Assembly: GCA_963835735.1 (NCBI GenBank)
Contig: CAWIGP010000002.1
Location: forward strand, 1,116,001-1,180,000
Length of the DNA stretch: 64,000 bases
Origin: DASQMT01 sp963835735
GTDB lineage: Bacteria; Actinomycetota; Thermoleophilia; Solirubrobacterales; Solirubrobacteraceae
Direction: 5' to 3'
In this document: positions 18,959-34,672 of the stretch, one piece after another
How positions within the stretch are numbered: position 1 is the stretch's first letter
Layout of the letters: every line of letters starts with the position of its first letter
Position numbers and translations under genes: made by a program
Notes under the pieces: generated by a model
What the model saw: the letters and a program-made list of their open reading frames with translations, nothing else
Told to the model about the DNA's origin: nothing
Databases searched by the model: none

Positions 18959-19947
18959 CGGCTCGGGATGCGCAGGCGGACCTCTGTCCCGCGCGGCGGC
19001 GTCGCGCGGACCACCAGATCCGCGCCGATCAGCAGCGCGCGCTCGCGCATCCCGCGGATGCCGGTCCAGTCGCCGGTTGCGGACCGCGGCAGGCCGATCC
19101 CGTCGTCGGCCACGGTCAGGACGACGCCGTCCTCCCGGCGAGCCAGCCTCAGCATCACCTGCGACGCGCGCGCATGGCGGACGACGTTCGTCAGCGCCTC
19201 CTGCGCGACGCGGTAGATCACGAGCTCCTCGTCGGCGGACAGCCCGAGGCCGGTTTCCAGAGCGCGCTCGACATGCAGACCGGACTGCCCGGCGAGCGAG
19301 CTGCTCAGCGCCGCCAGCGCGCTCTGCAACCCGAGCTCGTCGAGCGCCTCGGGCCGCAGGCCCTTGGCGATGCTGCGGACGTCCTCGGCGCCGCGCCGGG
19401 CCGCCTCGCGCAGCTCCTCGAGGTCGCCGCGCAGCGCGGGCGGACCGCGGCGGGCGATCGTCTCGGTGCGCAGCACGAGCCCGGTGAGCGTCTGCCCGAT
19501 CTCGTCGTGCAGCTCGCGCGCGATCCGCCGGCGCTCCCGCTCCTGCGCCGCCAGCGCCCGCAGCGCGCTGTCGCGGCGCTCGTGCTCGAGCCGGTCGAGC
19601 ATGTCGTTGAACGCGTGCGCGAGCGCGACGACCTCGTCGTCGCCGGTCCCGGGCTCGATCCGCTGCCCGGGGACCAGTGGGTCGATCCTGCGCATCAGCT
19701 GTGTGAGCCGCTCCAGCGGTGCCAGCACGCGCCGCAGCAGCACGAAGGAGATCGCCAGCGCGAGCACGAAGCCGATCAGCAGCACCCCGGCCTCGTCCAG
19801 CGCCGTCGGCACCGATACCCGGATGGGCGCGAAGATGAGCGCGGCGACGGCCAGCGCGAGCACGCCCGAGTACGCGCCGAACAGCCTCCAGAACAGCGTT
19901 GTCCGGTGCCGCTCTCTCCCCGCGCCGTCGACTTCCACGACGCCCAT
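18955..19947 (-). CDS. Sensor histidine kinase (HisKA_3 / NarX-LiaS type)
   Basis: 330 residues. Two N-terminal helices (LFGAYSGVLALAVAALIFA and VLLIGFVLALAISFVLL) are followed by a HAMP segment (LLRRVLAPLERLTQLMRRIDP), a HisKA_3 dimerisation helix with the phospho-acceptor His in RRIARELHDEIGQTL, and an HATPase_c domain (VAQEALTNVVRHARA, VADDGIGLP, GIRGMRERALLIGA). The periplasmic loop between the helices is very short, so it may sense the membrane itself. It is upstream of and overlaps its response regulator gene. Confidence 0.93.
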   Translation of the reverse strand: MGVVEVDGAGRERHRTTLFWRLFGAYSGVLALAVAALIFAPIRVSVPTALDEAGVLLIGFVLALAISFVLLRRVLAPLERLTQLMRRIDPLVPGQRIEPGTGDDEVVALAHAFNDMLDRLEHERRDSALRALAAQERERRRIARELHDEIGQTLTGLVLRTETIARRGPPALRGDLEELREAARRGAEDVRSIAKGLRPEALDELGLQSALAALSSSLAGQSGLHVERALETGLGLSADEELVIYRVAQEALTNVVRHARASQVMLRLARREDGVVLTVADDGIGLPRSATGDWTGIRGMRERALLIGADLVVRATPPRGTEVRLRIPSR

Positions 19948-20039
19948 GCCGCGATCGTGCCACACGGCGGGGCAAATGGGGAGCAATACCCATTGCGGCG
20001 CCGCCGTCGCGGGTTAGCGTCGCCGTATCGAGGTTGCCG

Positions 20040-20516
20040 ATGTCCGGGGGCGGTCTACTCGTCGATGCGCCATCCCGTCCGATGACGGCGGGGCGGCTGC
20101 GGATGCGTGTCTGGCTGCGGCGCACCGAGCTCGACCGGCGGCTCGCCGAGGGAACGAATCCGGCGACCGACCCGCTCCGCGCCGCGCGGGCTCGTCAGCT
20201 CTGCAACCCGCGCCATCGCCGCGCGCTGGCGGCCGGGCTGCGCCGGCTGGTGGCGGATGGATGCGCTCGCGCATCCGCCTGGCCACCGCCGGGGCCGCCG
20301 CTGAACCGCCGCGCCGTCCGCGACGCCCGCGATCCGCTGCTGGCGCTGTCAGGTCGGCTGGCGGAGTGCGAGCACCCGTGCCCACGGGCCGTCGCGCTGG
20401 CCAGCTATCTGCTGTGCGATCCCGACAGTCCCGCCTACTGGGAGCCCAAAGGCCCGACGCTCATGGACCTCGCGTCCACGGCGCTGGGCGCCATCGACCA
20501 CGAACCACTGAGGTGA
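20040..20516 (+). CDS. Hypothetical protein, unknown family
   Basis: 158 residues from ATG 20040, or 144 from ATG 20082. It is arginine- and leucine-rich, with a helical segment RMRVWLRRTELDRRLAEGTNPATDPLRAARARQL in the N-terminal half (given here only to locate it, residues ~20-55) and a Cys-containing middle (LAECEHPCPRAVALASYLLCDP). There is no signal peptide or membrane helix. Codon use matches its neighbours, and the sharply defined frame and the tight 5-bp spacing to the next small gene support it being real. I do not recognise the family. Confidence 0.6.
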   Translation: MSGGGLLVDAPSRPMTAGRLRMRVWLRRTELDRRLAEGTNPATDPLRAARARQLCNPRHRRALAAGLRRLVADGCARASAWPPPGPPLNRRAVRDARDPLLALSGRLAECEHPCPRAVALASYLLCDPDSPAYWEPKGPTLMDLASTALGAIDHEPLR

Positions 20517-20521
20517 GCATT

Positions 20522-20704
20522 GTGTCTCGATTCATGTCCAAGCTGCTCCGCCGCCAGCCTGCGCAGGAGGCGCCGTGCCCGCGCTGCGGCGTGTCGACGC
20601 CGGTCGATGCGGACGACTGCACGGCATGCGGCTGGGACCTGCGGGAGAGCTACCACGGGCCTGTCGGCATGCACGAGCTGACCGAGACGCGCTCCGACGG
20701 CTAG
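20522..20704 (+). CDS. Small zinc-ribbon protein
   Basis: 60 residues from GTG 20522 (or 56 from ATG 20534). Two CxxC pairs (CPRCG and CTACG) spaced by about 14 residues form a probable zinc ribbon: APCPRCGVSTPVDADDCTACGW. It likely forms an operon with the preceding hypothetical gene and converges on the nhaA gene with a 4-base overlap of ends. Function unknown. Confidence 0.65.
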   Translation: MSRFMSKLLRRQPAQEAPCPRCGVSTPVDADDCTACGWDLRESYHGPVGMHELTETRSDG

Positions 20705-22596
20705 GCGGCCTGCTCCCTCACGCGCGCCCGCGTCCGGGCGGTCCTCACGGCCTTGCTGAGGGTGTCGACGTCGTACGCGCCCTGGTGCCGTTGCCCGTTG
20801 ATGAAGAAGCTCGGGGTTCCGGCGACGCCACTCGAGTCGGCGCTCGCCACGTCTTCGGTCACCCGTTCGTTGTACTCGCGGCTGTGCAGATCCTCCGAGA
20901 AGCGTTCGACGTCAAGGCCGAGCTCCTCCGCGTGTCGCTTGAGGTCGCGCGGCGTTAGCTCGTCCTGGGTGGCGAGCAGCTTGTCGTGCATCGGCCAGAA
21001 GGCCCCCTGGGCGCCCGCCGCCTCCGCACTCTCCGCGGCCATCTGCGCGTTCGGATGGACATCGCTGAGCGGCAGATGTCGCCACACGTAGCGCAGCTCG
21101 TCGCCGAACTCCTCCAACAGCTGGCGGACCACGACCTCCGCCTGCCCGCAGTAGGGACACTCGTAGTCGCCGTACTCGACGAGGGTGACCGGCGCGGAGT
21201 CGGGACCGCGAATGTGGTCGCGCGCAGGATCCACGTCCTCGCTGAGGTCGAGCAGGTCGTCGGCGGTGCCGCTCAGCTGGCGCGCGCGTATCTCCGTCGG
21301 GAGCATGGCGATCACGCGGACCACGGCCCAGCTGAGCAGTGCGGCAAGGATCGCGGCCGCAAGCACACCCAGCTTCGCCTCCTCGAGCGCCCGGCCGTCG
21401 AACGCGATGCCGGCGATCAGGATCGAGACGGTGAAGGGGACGCCGGTGACGGTTCCGAGGGCGACTCTCACGGGCCAGCTCAGCGTCGGCTGCACCCGCA
21501 GCAGCCGCGACCCCAGCCAAGTCCCGAACAGGGTCCCGAGCGGCTTGCCGACCACGTACCCGAATACGATCCCCAGCGTGATCGGCGACGTGACCGCGTC
21601 GCCGACCAGCTCCGACTCGATGTGGATGCCGATGTTCGACAGCGCGAACAGCGGCACGATCACGAAGCTCGTCCAGGGGTGCAGGCGATACTCGAGCCGT
21701 TCGTTCGCGGAGATCGCGGACGTCACGCTGAGCTGGGCGGAGCGGGCGAGCTCCGGCGTCGGCTGCTCCCGGAACGAGCGGGCCAGCTCGGTGACGCGCT
21801 CCAGCTCCGGGCGCGCCGGCGGATACGCGGCGATCGCGAGGCCGACCGCGAGCCCGGAGATCAGCGGGTCGATGCCGGACTCATGCAGCGCAACCCAGAC
21901 GCCGACGCCGACGAACGCGGCGGCCTGCGTGCGCCATCCCACCGGCGCGTAGCGGAGCGCCAGCAGCACGCCGAGCAGTCCGACCGCGACGGCGAGCGCG
22001 ACGACGTCGACCTCCTCGGTGTAGACGGTGGCGATCACGAGCAGCGCGACGAGGTCGTCGAACACCGAGATCGACAGCAGGCGCAGACGCAAGCGCGTCG
22101 CTCTGGGGGCGACGAGTGCGACCACACCGAGTCCGAACGCCGTGTCGCTCGACATGGCGGTGCCCCACCCATGCGCCCCGTCACCGCCGGCGTTGAAGGC
22201 CAGGAAGATGAGCGCCGCCGCCGCCATGCCGCCGCAGGCCGTCACGGCGGCGAGCAGGATCCGACGCCGCTCCCGCAACGCTCCGATGTCGAAGTCGCGC
22301 CTCGCCTCGAGGCCGACGACCAGGAAGTAGAACGTCATCAGCCCTTGGCTGATCCACTCCCTGAGCGGCAGCGAGATGCCTTCGCTCCCGATGCGGATCG
22401 ACAGCTCGGTGCTCCAGACGGACTCGTACGACTCCCACCATGGCGAGTTCGCCCAGAGGAGCGCGGCGATCACCGCGCACAGCAGCACCACGGCGCCGCC
22501 GGATTCGGTGTTGAGGAAGCTGCGCACCGGCGCCGCGAGGTTCCGCGCCCACGCCGTCTTCTGAGTGAACGGCCGCGTCAGCGCGCCATCTCCCAT
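20701..22596 (-). CDS. nhaA: Na+/H+ antiporter NhaA with C-terminal thioredoxin (DsbA-like) domain
   Basis: 631 residues. The first ~420 residues are NhaA: SFLNTESGGAVVLL, WISQGLMTFYFLVVGLEARRD, the paired aspartates in LSISVFDDLVALLVIA and a later GKPLGTLFGTWLG. About 40 linker residues lead to a DsbA/Thioredoxin_4 domain with CPYC (YGDYECPYCGQAEVVV) and cis-Pro GTPSFFING. NhaA-thioredoxin fusions are known in actinobacteria. The membrane part exchanges Na+ for H+; the fused domain is predicted cytoplasmic or membrane-proximal and its role is unclear. The ATG at 22596 lies within the last codons of tgt. Confidence 0.92.
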   Translation of the reverse strand: MGDGALTRPFTQKTAWARNLAAPVRSFLNTESGGAVVLLCAVIAALLWANSPWWESYESVWSTELSIRIGSEGISLPLREWISQGLMTFYFLVVGLEARRDFDIGALRERRRILLAAVTACGGMAAAALIFLAFNAGGDGAHGWGTAMSSDTAFGLGVVALVAPRATRLRLRLLSISVFDDLVALLVIATVYTEEVDVVALAVAVGLLGVLLALRYAPVGWRTQAAAFVGVGVWVALHESGIDPLISGLAVGLAIAAYPPARPELERVTELARSFREQPTPELARSAQLSVTSAISANERLEYRLHPWTSFVIVPLFALSNIGIHIESELVGDAVTSPITLGIVFGYVVGKPLGTLFGTWLGSRLLRVQPTLSWPVRVALGTVTGVPFTVSILIAGIAFDGRALEEAKLGVLAAAILAALLSWAVVRVIAMLPTEIRARQLSGTADDLLDLSEDVDPARDHIRGPDSAPVTLVEYGDYECPYCGQAEVVVRQLLEEFGDELRYVWRHLPLSDVHPNAQMAAESAEAAGAQGAFWPMHDKLLATQDELTPRDLKRHAEELGLDVERFSEDLHSREYNERVTEDVASADSSGVAGTPSFFINGQRHQGAYDVDTLSKAVRTARTRARVREQAA

Positions 22597-23781
22597 GGCG
22601 CCGCGCCCGCTCGCGCCGCGGCGACCGCCTCTGGGAGCCGCCCGGCGTTGATCGCGTCGCGCATGCGCGGCCATCAGCAACTGCAGGTAGGCGAGGTTGT
22701 GGAGCGTCACGATGCGGGCGCCGGTCGACTCGCGCAGGCGGAACAGGTGGTGCAGGTAGGCACGCGAGTAGCCGGCCGCGCAGGCCACGCAGGGGCAGCC
22801 GTCGCACAGCGGCTCGTCGGCGTCGCGGTAGCGGCCCTTGGCGAGGTCGACGCGCCAGCGGTGCTCGGGGTCGGGCACGACCGCCATGCCGTGGCGGCCG
22901 ATCCGCGTCGGCATCGCGCAGTCGAACGTGTCGATCCCCAGCTCGACGCCGCGCAGCAGGTCGTCGACGTCGCCGATCCCGAGCAGGTGGAGCGGGCGCT
23001 CCTCCGGCAGCTCCTCGGTCGTCCAGCCGACGACCTCGTACATCTGCGGCTTGTCCTGGCCCAGCGTGCCGCCGATCGCGATCCCGTACGTGCCGCGCGC
23101 GGCGACCTCCTGGGCGCTCCAGCGGCGCAGGTCCTCCTCCACCCCGCCCTGGACGATCCCGTACACGGCCTGCCAGTCCGGCGCGTGCCGCTCGTGCCAG
23201 CTCAGGCAGCGGTCGAGCCAGCGGTGGGTGCGCTCGGTCGAACGGGCCGTGTACTCGCGCGTGACGTGGAACGGCAGGCACTCGTCGAACACCAGCGCGA
23301 TGTCCGAGCCGAGCGCGGCCTGGACGCCCATCGACGTCTCCGGTCCGATGAACTTCTCGGCACCGTCGACGTAGGAGCGAAACCGCACGCCCTCCTCGTC
23401 GATGCGGAGGATGGCACCGGACCGGTCGGTGTGGGAGGCGCGTCCCTTGATCTCGTCGGCCACCGCGCCGTGACCCATCGAGAACACCTGGAAGCCGCCG
23501 GAGTCGGTGATCACGGGCTTGTCCCAGCGCATGAAGCGGTGCACGCCGCCGAGCCGCTCGATCAGCTCGTGCCCGGGCGCGAGGAACAGGTGGAACGTGT
23601 TCGAGAGCACCATCTCGTAGCCGAGCTCGCCGGCCTCGGACACCTCGAGCGTCTTCACGACGGCCTTGGTCGCGAGCGGCACGAACGCGGGCGTGCGGAC
23701 GTCCCCGTGGTGGAGCTGGAGGGTGCCGCTGCGCGCGCGCGACCCGGGATCGCGCGCGTGGATCGTGAACGTCGGCGCCAT
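22578..23781 (-). CDS. tgt: tRNA-guanine transglycosylase (one frameshift)
   Basis: About 400 residues. It exchanges guanine-34 for preQ1/queuine in GUN-anticodon tRNAs. It shows the nucleophile and base-binding motifs VITDSGGFQVFSMG, GSDIALVFDECLPF, GIVQGGVEEDLR and GIDTFDCAMPTRIGRHG, and the zinc site CDGCPCVAC...H. In the raw sequence the frame fuses it in-frame to nhaA. A one-base shift near 22661-22672 restores a normal end (AINAGRLPEAVAAARAGAAP... then TGA at 22580). ATG 23781 is the likely start; another in-frame start lies 12 bases upstream. Confidence 0.93.
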
Positions 23782-23803
23782 CGGGCGCCGCACCCTACAC
23801 GCG

Positions 23804-23830
23804 GCGAGCCCGCCGGTCGGGCGGGCTCGC
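23804..23830 (-). terminator. Rho-independent-type hairpin after hsp20
   Basis: GCGAGCCCGCC and GGCGGGCTCGC form a perfect 11-bp stem around a 5-nt loop. It sits 27 bp after the hsp20 stop and just ahead of tgt. There is no U-tract, as is common in high-GC actinobacteria. Confidence 0.65.
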
Positions 23831-23856
23831 TGGTGATGCTGTGCTGCCGTTCGGCT

Positions 23857-24330
23857 CTACGCCGCGGCGCCCTCGAGCGTGCGCGGCTCGCTGCCGCTGA
23901 TGTCGATCTTGCGCGGCTTGCGCTGCTCGGGCTTGGGCACCCGGACCTCGAGCACGCCGCGGTCGAACGTCGCGTTGACCGCCTCCGGATCGACGCCCTT
24001 GGGGAGCGTCAGCGAGCGGGAGAACGAGCCGTAGGCGCGCTCGACGCGGTAGAAGCCCTCGCGCTTGTCCTCGTGCTCGATCTTGCGCTCGCCGGACACC
24101 GTCAGGACGTTGTCCTCGAGCTCGACGGACACGTCGGACTCGCTCAGGCCCGGAAGATCGGCGCGGATCACGAACGCGTCGTCGGTCTCGAGCAGATCCA
24201 TCGCCGGGGTCCACCGGCGAGCGACGTTGTTGCCGCCGGACGGCGCGTCGAAAGCGGCGTTGAACAGCCGGTTCATCTCGGTCTGAAGGGAGCTCAGCTC
24301 ACGAAAGGGCTCCCAGCGCACAATGGCCAC
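23857..24330 (-). CDS. Hsp20/alpha-crystallin family small heat-shock protein
   Basis: 157 residues. It holds unfolding proteins in a refoldable state. The N-terminal arm (MAIVRWEPFRELSSLQTEMNR-LFNAAF) is followed by an alpha-crystallin domain of about 90 residues (MDLLETDDAFVIRADLPGLSESDVSVELEDNVLTVSGERK pattern) ending in the conserved GVLEVRVPK, then a short extension. The initiator is an ATG with a strong GGAGGTGGG Shine-Dalgarno sequence about 7 bases upstream, and a near-consensus promoter precedes it. Confidence 0.95.
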   Translation of the reverse strand: MAIVRWEPFRELSSLQTEMNRLFNAAFDAPSGGNNVARRWTPAMDLLETDDAFVIRADLPGLSESDVSVELEDNVLTVSGERKIEHEDKREGFYRVERAYGSFSRSLTLPKGVDPEAVNATFDRGVLEVRVPKPEQRKPRKIDISGSEPRTLEGAAA

Positions 24331-24379
24331 AGTCCCACCTCCTAGTCTGTTGCTTACGACAGGATATGACCTGCGGGCC

Positions 24380-24408
24380 AGTATAAGATCTCAGTCTGTG
24401 TCTATCAA
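24380..24408 (-). promoter_or_regulatory. Near-consensus sigma-70 promoter for hsp20
   Basis: On the minus strand TTGATA (24408-24403) and TATACT (24385-24380) are separated by exactly 17 bases. The -10 lies about 50 bp from the hsp20 start. The -35 is made from the last codons (LID) of the upstream marR gene, so hsp20 may be expressed independently of it. Confidence 0.65.
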
Positions 24409-24873
24409 GTCTGCGGCGCCAGGCTTGACCCTCTCCCAGAACCGCGCGAGCTGGATCAGCTCGTCATCCGAGAAGTGGCTCAGGAAGCGCTCGCGCACGC
24501 CGGCGAGGTGGGTCGGCCGCGCGCGGGCGAGCACCGCCTCGCCCTCGTCGGTGAGGACGGCGAAGCAGCCACGGCCGTCGGACGTGCACGTGTCACGAAC
24601 GATCAGGCCCTCGCGCTCCAGGCGGTCGACGAGCCGGGTCACCCCGGAGCGGCTCAGCAGCACGCTGTCGGCCAGCTCGGCCATGCGGAGGCGCTTGTCG
24701 GGCGCGGCCTGCAGGTAGATCAGTACGTCGTAGGAGGACAGCGGGAGTTCGTGGGCGGCATCGAGCTCGGCGTCGAGCTCCCTGACGAGCGCCGCGTGGA
24801 CCCGCAGCATGCCCCGCCAGGCGCCGAGCTCGGTGCTCGTGAGCTCCAGCACCGGTTGGGAGAGCGACGTCAT
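24391..24873 (-). CDS. MarR family transcriptional regulator
   Basis: 160 residues, a winged-helix dimer. The recognition region reads LPLSSYDVLIYLQAAPDKRLRMAELADSVLLSRSGVTRLVDRLEREGLI (positions about 50-100), followed by the wing (TSDGRGCFAVLTDEGEAVL) and helical dimerisation ends. ATG at 24873 gives the family-typical N terminus. A tandem 12-bp repeat about 40 bp upstream of the start may be its operator. Ligand and targets cannot be read from the sequence. Confidence 0.93.
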   Translation of the reverse strand: MTSLSQPVLELTSTELGAWRGMLRVHAALVRELDAELDAAHELPLSSYDVLIYLQAAPDKRLRMAELADSVLLSRSGVTRLVDRLEREGLIVRDTCTSDGRGCFAVLTDEGEAVLARARPTHLAGVRERFLSHFSDDELIQLARFWERVKPGAADLIDTD

Positions 24874-24911
24874 GGCGAGAGGATACCCGCGGACTAGTTG
24901 CCACCGCAACC

Positions 24912-24935
24912 GAATATGTGCAGGAATATGTGCAG
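24912..24935. repeat. Tandem 12-bp repeat upstream of marR
   Basis: GAATATGTGCAG occurs twice head to tail. It lies in the 214-bp gap between the divergent marR and the secreted metalloprotease gene and is AT-rich against its surroundings. It could be an operator or part of a promoter; apart from it and the ribosome-binding site of the protease gene I see no other feature in this gap. Confidence 0.55.
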
Positions 24936-25087
24936 GGGCTCCTCGCGCGCGCCCGCAACTCGTGCGCGCGCACAGGGTTTCAACGCGATGCGGACGTGCG
25001 CCCCCGCGCGGGGTGGTCGAACAGCGTTCGCCTGACTACGCTGGACACGCACGGACCGCCCGCCCCGTCCTGGAGAAAGGCTCCCCG

Positions 25088-28612
<3,525 letters not shown>

Positions 28613-28622
28613 GCGGCGGCTT

Positions 28623-29363
28623 CTAGGGGTCCGTCGGGCCCGCGAAGATCCCGAACACCGCGCCCTGCGGATCCGCGCAGACCGCGATCCGGCCGATGCC
28701 GATCGTCGTCGGCGGGAAGTGGACGTCTCCGCCCGACTCCTCGACGATGCGCGTGCTCGCGTCCGCGTCGGCGACGTGGAAGTAGACGAGCCACGTGGGC
28801 GGGCTCCCTTCGATGCCGAGCATGCCGCCGTTGTCGCGGCCGTCGTTGCGGATCTCCCAGTACGGCTGCTCGGAGTCCTGCTCCTCGACGAACTCCCAGC
28901 CGAACAGGTCGCGGTAGAACGGGATTGCGGGCGCCGGATCGGGCGCCTGGAGCTGGTTCGAGCACCAGCACCCCACGTCGTTGACGAGCAGCGCGCCCGG
29001 GTGCGTGCCCGCCTGCCAGAGCGCGACCGGCGTGCCGATCGGGTCCGCGATCACCGCGCGCCGGCCCTCCGGGCCGGCGTCAAACGGCGCTTCGACGACG
29101 CTCCCGCCCAGCGACGCTGCGCGCGCCGCGACTGCGTCCGCGTCGCCGACCGCCACGTAGCTTGTCCAGGCGGGTGCCACGTCGGGCAGCGGGTAGACGC
29201 CCGCCACGTCGCGCCCGTCCAGCGTCCAGTGCGTGTAGCGCTGCCCGGCGGGAGCGTCCCAGCCGAACAGCTCGGCGTAGAAGCGCTTGGCTGCGTCGGC
29301 GTCGGGCGTGACCAGGTCAACCCAGCAGAACGTCCCTGCCGCATATGACTCGCGCGCACCCAT
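28623..29363 (-). CDS. VOC family protein (two glyoxalase-like domains)
   Basis: 246 residues made of two tandem vicinal-oxygen-chelate modules: residues ~1-125 (GTFCWVDLVTPDADAAKRFYAELFGW...) and ~130-246 (GCWCSNQLQAPDPAPAIPFYRDLFGW...). Each has the beta-alpha-beta-beta-beta pattern and ends with a DPxGxxxALWQ- or DPQGAVFGIF-like strand. Proteins of this layout resemble hydroxylase-type VOC enzymes in actinobacterial secondary metabolism, but the substrate is unknown. The ATG at 29363 lies two bases from the gpmI stop, so it probably belongs to the glycolytic transcript. Confidence 0.88.
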   Translation of the reverse strand: MGARESYAAGTFCWVDLVTPDADAAKRFYAELFGWDAPAGQRYTHWTLDGRDVAGVYPLPDVAPAWTSYVAVGDADAVAARAASLGGSVVEAPFDAGPEGRRAVIADPIGTPVALWQAGTHPGALLVNDVGCWCSNQLQAPDPAPAIPFYRDLFGWEFVEEQDSEQPYWEIRNDGRDNGGMLGIEGSPPTWLVYFHVADADASTRIVEESGGDVHFPPTTIGIGRIAVCADPQGAVFGIFAGPTDP

Positions 29364-29365
29364 GG

Positions 29366-30822
<1,457 letters not shown>

Positions 30823-30826
<4 letters not shown>

Positions 30827-31577
30827 GCGACCGCGGCCTCTACGATCGCGGCGAAGCCGGCGGGGTCGAGGCTCGCGCCGCCGACCAGCGCGCCGTCGAC
30901 GTCGGGCAGCGCGAGCAGCTCGGCCGCTCCCTCGGGCTTGACCGACCCGCCGTAGAGGATCCGCACCTGCTCGGCCGCCGCCGAGTCGAGGTTGCCGATC
31001 AGCGCGCGCAGGAACGCGATCGCGTCCTGCGCCTGGTCGGGCGTCGCGGTCAGGCCGGTCCCGATCGCCCACACCGGCTCGTAGGCGACGACCACATCGG
31101 CGAGCCGCTCGACCGGGACCTGCTCGAGCCCTTGCTGGACCTGGTGGCGCAGCTTGCGCTCGGTCTCGCCGCGCTGCCGCTCCTCCTCGGACTCGCCGAC
31201 GCAGAAGATCGGCACCAGGCCGGCCTCGAGCGCCTTCGGCACCTTGAGCTGGAGCGCGCGGTCGGTCTCACCGAAGTGCTGGCGCCGCTCGGAGTGGCCG
31301 AGGATGACGCCGTCGACGTCGATCTCGGTCAGCATCGGCGCCGACACCTCGCCCGTGAACGCGCCCTGGTCGGCCTCGTGCATCGTCTGCGCGTAGATCC
31401 CGACCTGCGAGCCGCGCGCCGAGTCGACCAGCGCCTGGAGCGCCAGGAACGGCGCGCATAAGACGATCTCGACGCCCTCGACGGCGGCCACGCGCGGCAG
31501 CAGCGCGGCGATGTACGCCTCGGCCTCGGCGACCGTCTTGTGCATCTTCCAGTTGGCGGCGATGAACGGAATCCGGC

Positions 31578-31581
<4 letters not shown>
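30823..31581 (-). CDS. tpiA: Triosephosphate isomerase
   Basis: 252 residues, a TIM barrel. It interconverts dihydroxyacetone phosphate and glyceraldehyde 3-phosphate. Active-site elements are all present: N and K of AANWKMHK, the catalytic His in ILGHSERRQHFGE, the catalytic Glu in AYEPVWAIGTG, phosphate-binding ILYGGSVKPEGA and DGALVGGASLDPAGF. The GTG start at 31581 overlaps the pgk stop. It is translationally coupled on both sides. Confidence 0.97.
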
Positions 31582-33786
<2,205 letters not shown>

Positions 33787-34671
33787 CTAGGCGCGAACGG
33801 GGGCGCGGTCGACGTCGCGGTGCTGGACCTCGACGAAGAAGCGCCCGTCGTCGCGGAAGTGCGCCGCCAGGTCCTCCGCGATCACGACCGAGCGGTGGCG
33901 GCCGCCCGTGCAGCCGATCGCCACGACGAGATGCGACTTGCCCTCGGCGACGTACTGCGGCAGCAGGTAGTCGAGCAGCGGCAGCACGCGGTCGTAGAAC
34001 TCCGCCAGCCGCCCGTCGCGGCCGACGTAGTCGATGATGCGGCGGTCGAACCCCGTGAGCGGGCGCAGCTCGGGCTCCCAGTGCGGGTTGGGCAGGAAGC
34101 GGACGTCGAGCACGAGGTCGGCGTCGCGCGCCGGCCCATGCTTGTGCCCGAACGACCCGAACGTGACCGCGAGCTTGCCCGGCTCGCCCGGACCGAGCAT
34201 CTCGGAGGCCACCTTGCGGCGCAGCGCCGACGCGCTCAGCCCCGTCGTGTCGACCACCGTGTCGGCGCGCTCGCGGATCGGAGCCAACAGCGCCTGCTCG
34301 CGGTGGATCCCGTCGGAGACGTTGCCGTCGCGGGCCTGCGGGTGGCGCCGGCGCGTCTCCTTGTAGCGCGCCAGCAGCGTGTCCTCGTCGGCCTCGAGGA
34401 ACAGCACGCGCGTGTAGGCGCGTTCCGGGTCGAGGTCGTCGAGCACCCTGACGATCTCCTCGAAGAAGTCGCCGGCGCGCAGGTCGGAGACGACGCAGGC
34501 GCGCTCCACCTTCGATCCCTCGTGCAGGAACAGCTGGGCGAGCGAGTGGATCATCCCCGGCGGCAGGTTGTCGACGCAGAAGTAGCCGGCGTCGTCGAAC
34601 ACGTTCATCGCCGACGACTTGCCGGCGCCGGAGAAGCCGGAGATGACCACCAGATCGGTCAGGCGACCCAT
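33787..34671 (-). CDS. rapZ: RNase adapter protein RapZ / YvcJ-type P-loop nucleotide-binding protein
   Basis: 294 residues. An N-terminal P-loop GFSGAGKSSAMNVFDDAGYFCVDNLPP pattern (residues ~10-37) is followed by Walker B-like FLEADEDTLLARYKETRRRHP. The C-terminal domain has LVLDVRFLPNPHW, LLPQYVAEGKSHLVVAIGCTGGRHRSV and the end VEVQHRDVDR. In E. coli RapZ delivers GlmZ sRNA to RNase E; in Gram-positive relatives YvcJ binds and hydrolyses GTP and has a different, less clear role. It starts one base after the uvrC stop. Confidence 0.95.
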   Translation of the reverse strand: MGRLTDLVVISGFSGAGKSSAMNVFDDAGYFCVDNLPPGMIHSLAQLFLHEGSKVERACVVSDLRAGDFFEEIVRVLDDLDPERAYTRVLFLEADEDTLLARYKETRRRHPQARDGNVSDGIHREQALLAPIRERADTVVDTTGLSASALRRKVASEMLGPGEPGKLAVTFGSFGHKHGPARDADLVLDVRFLPNPHWEPELRPLTGFDRRIIDYVGRDGRLAEFYDRVLPLLDYLLPQYVAEGKSHLVVAIGCTGGRHRSVVIAEDLAAHFRDDGRFFVEVQHRDVDRAPVRA

Positions 34672-34672
34672 G

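Noticed and set aside
20701..23793. An apparent 1030-residue in-frame fusion of tRNA-guanine transglycosylase with NhaA.
   Set aside because: The joining ~35 residues are nonsense for both families. A one-base correction near 22665 gives a normal Tgt C terminus and stop at 22578, with NhaA starting at its own ATG 22596.
20986..24345. Very long open frame on the + strand (over 1100 codons) across nhaA, tgt and hsp20.
   Set aside because: It is antisense to three well-identified genes and its Arg/Ala/Gln/His-rich translation has no domain; such frames are expected opposite GC-rich genes.
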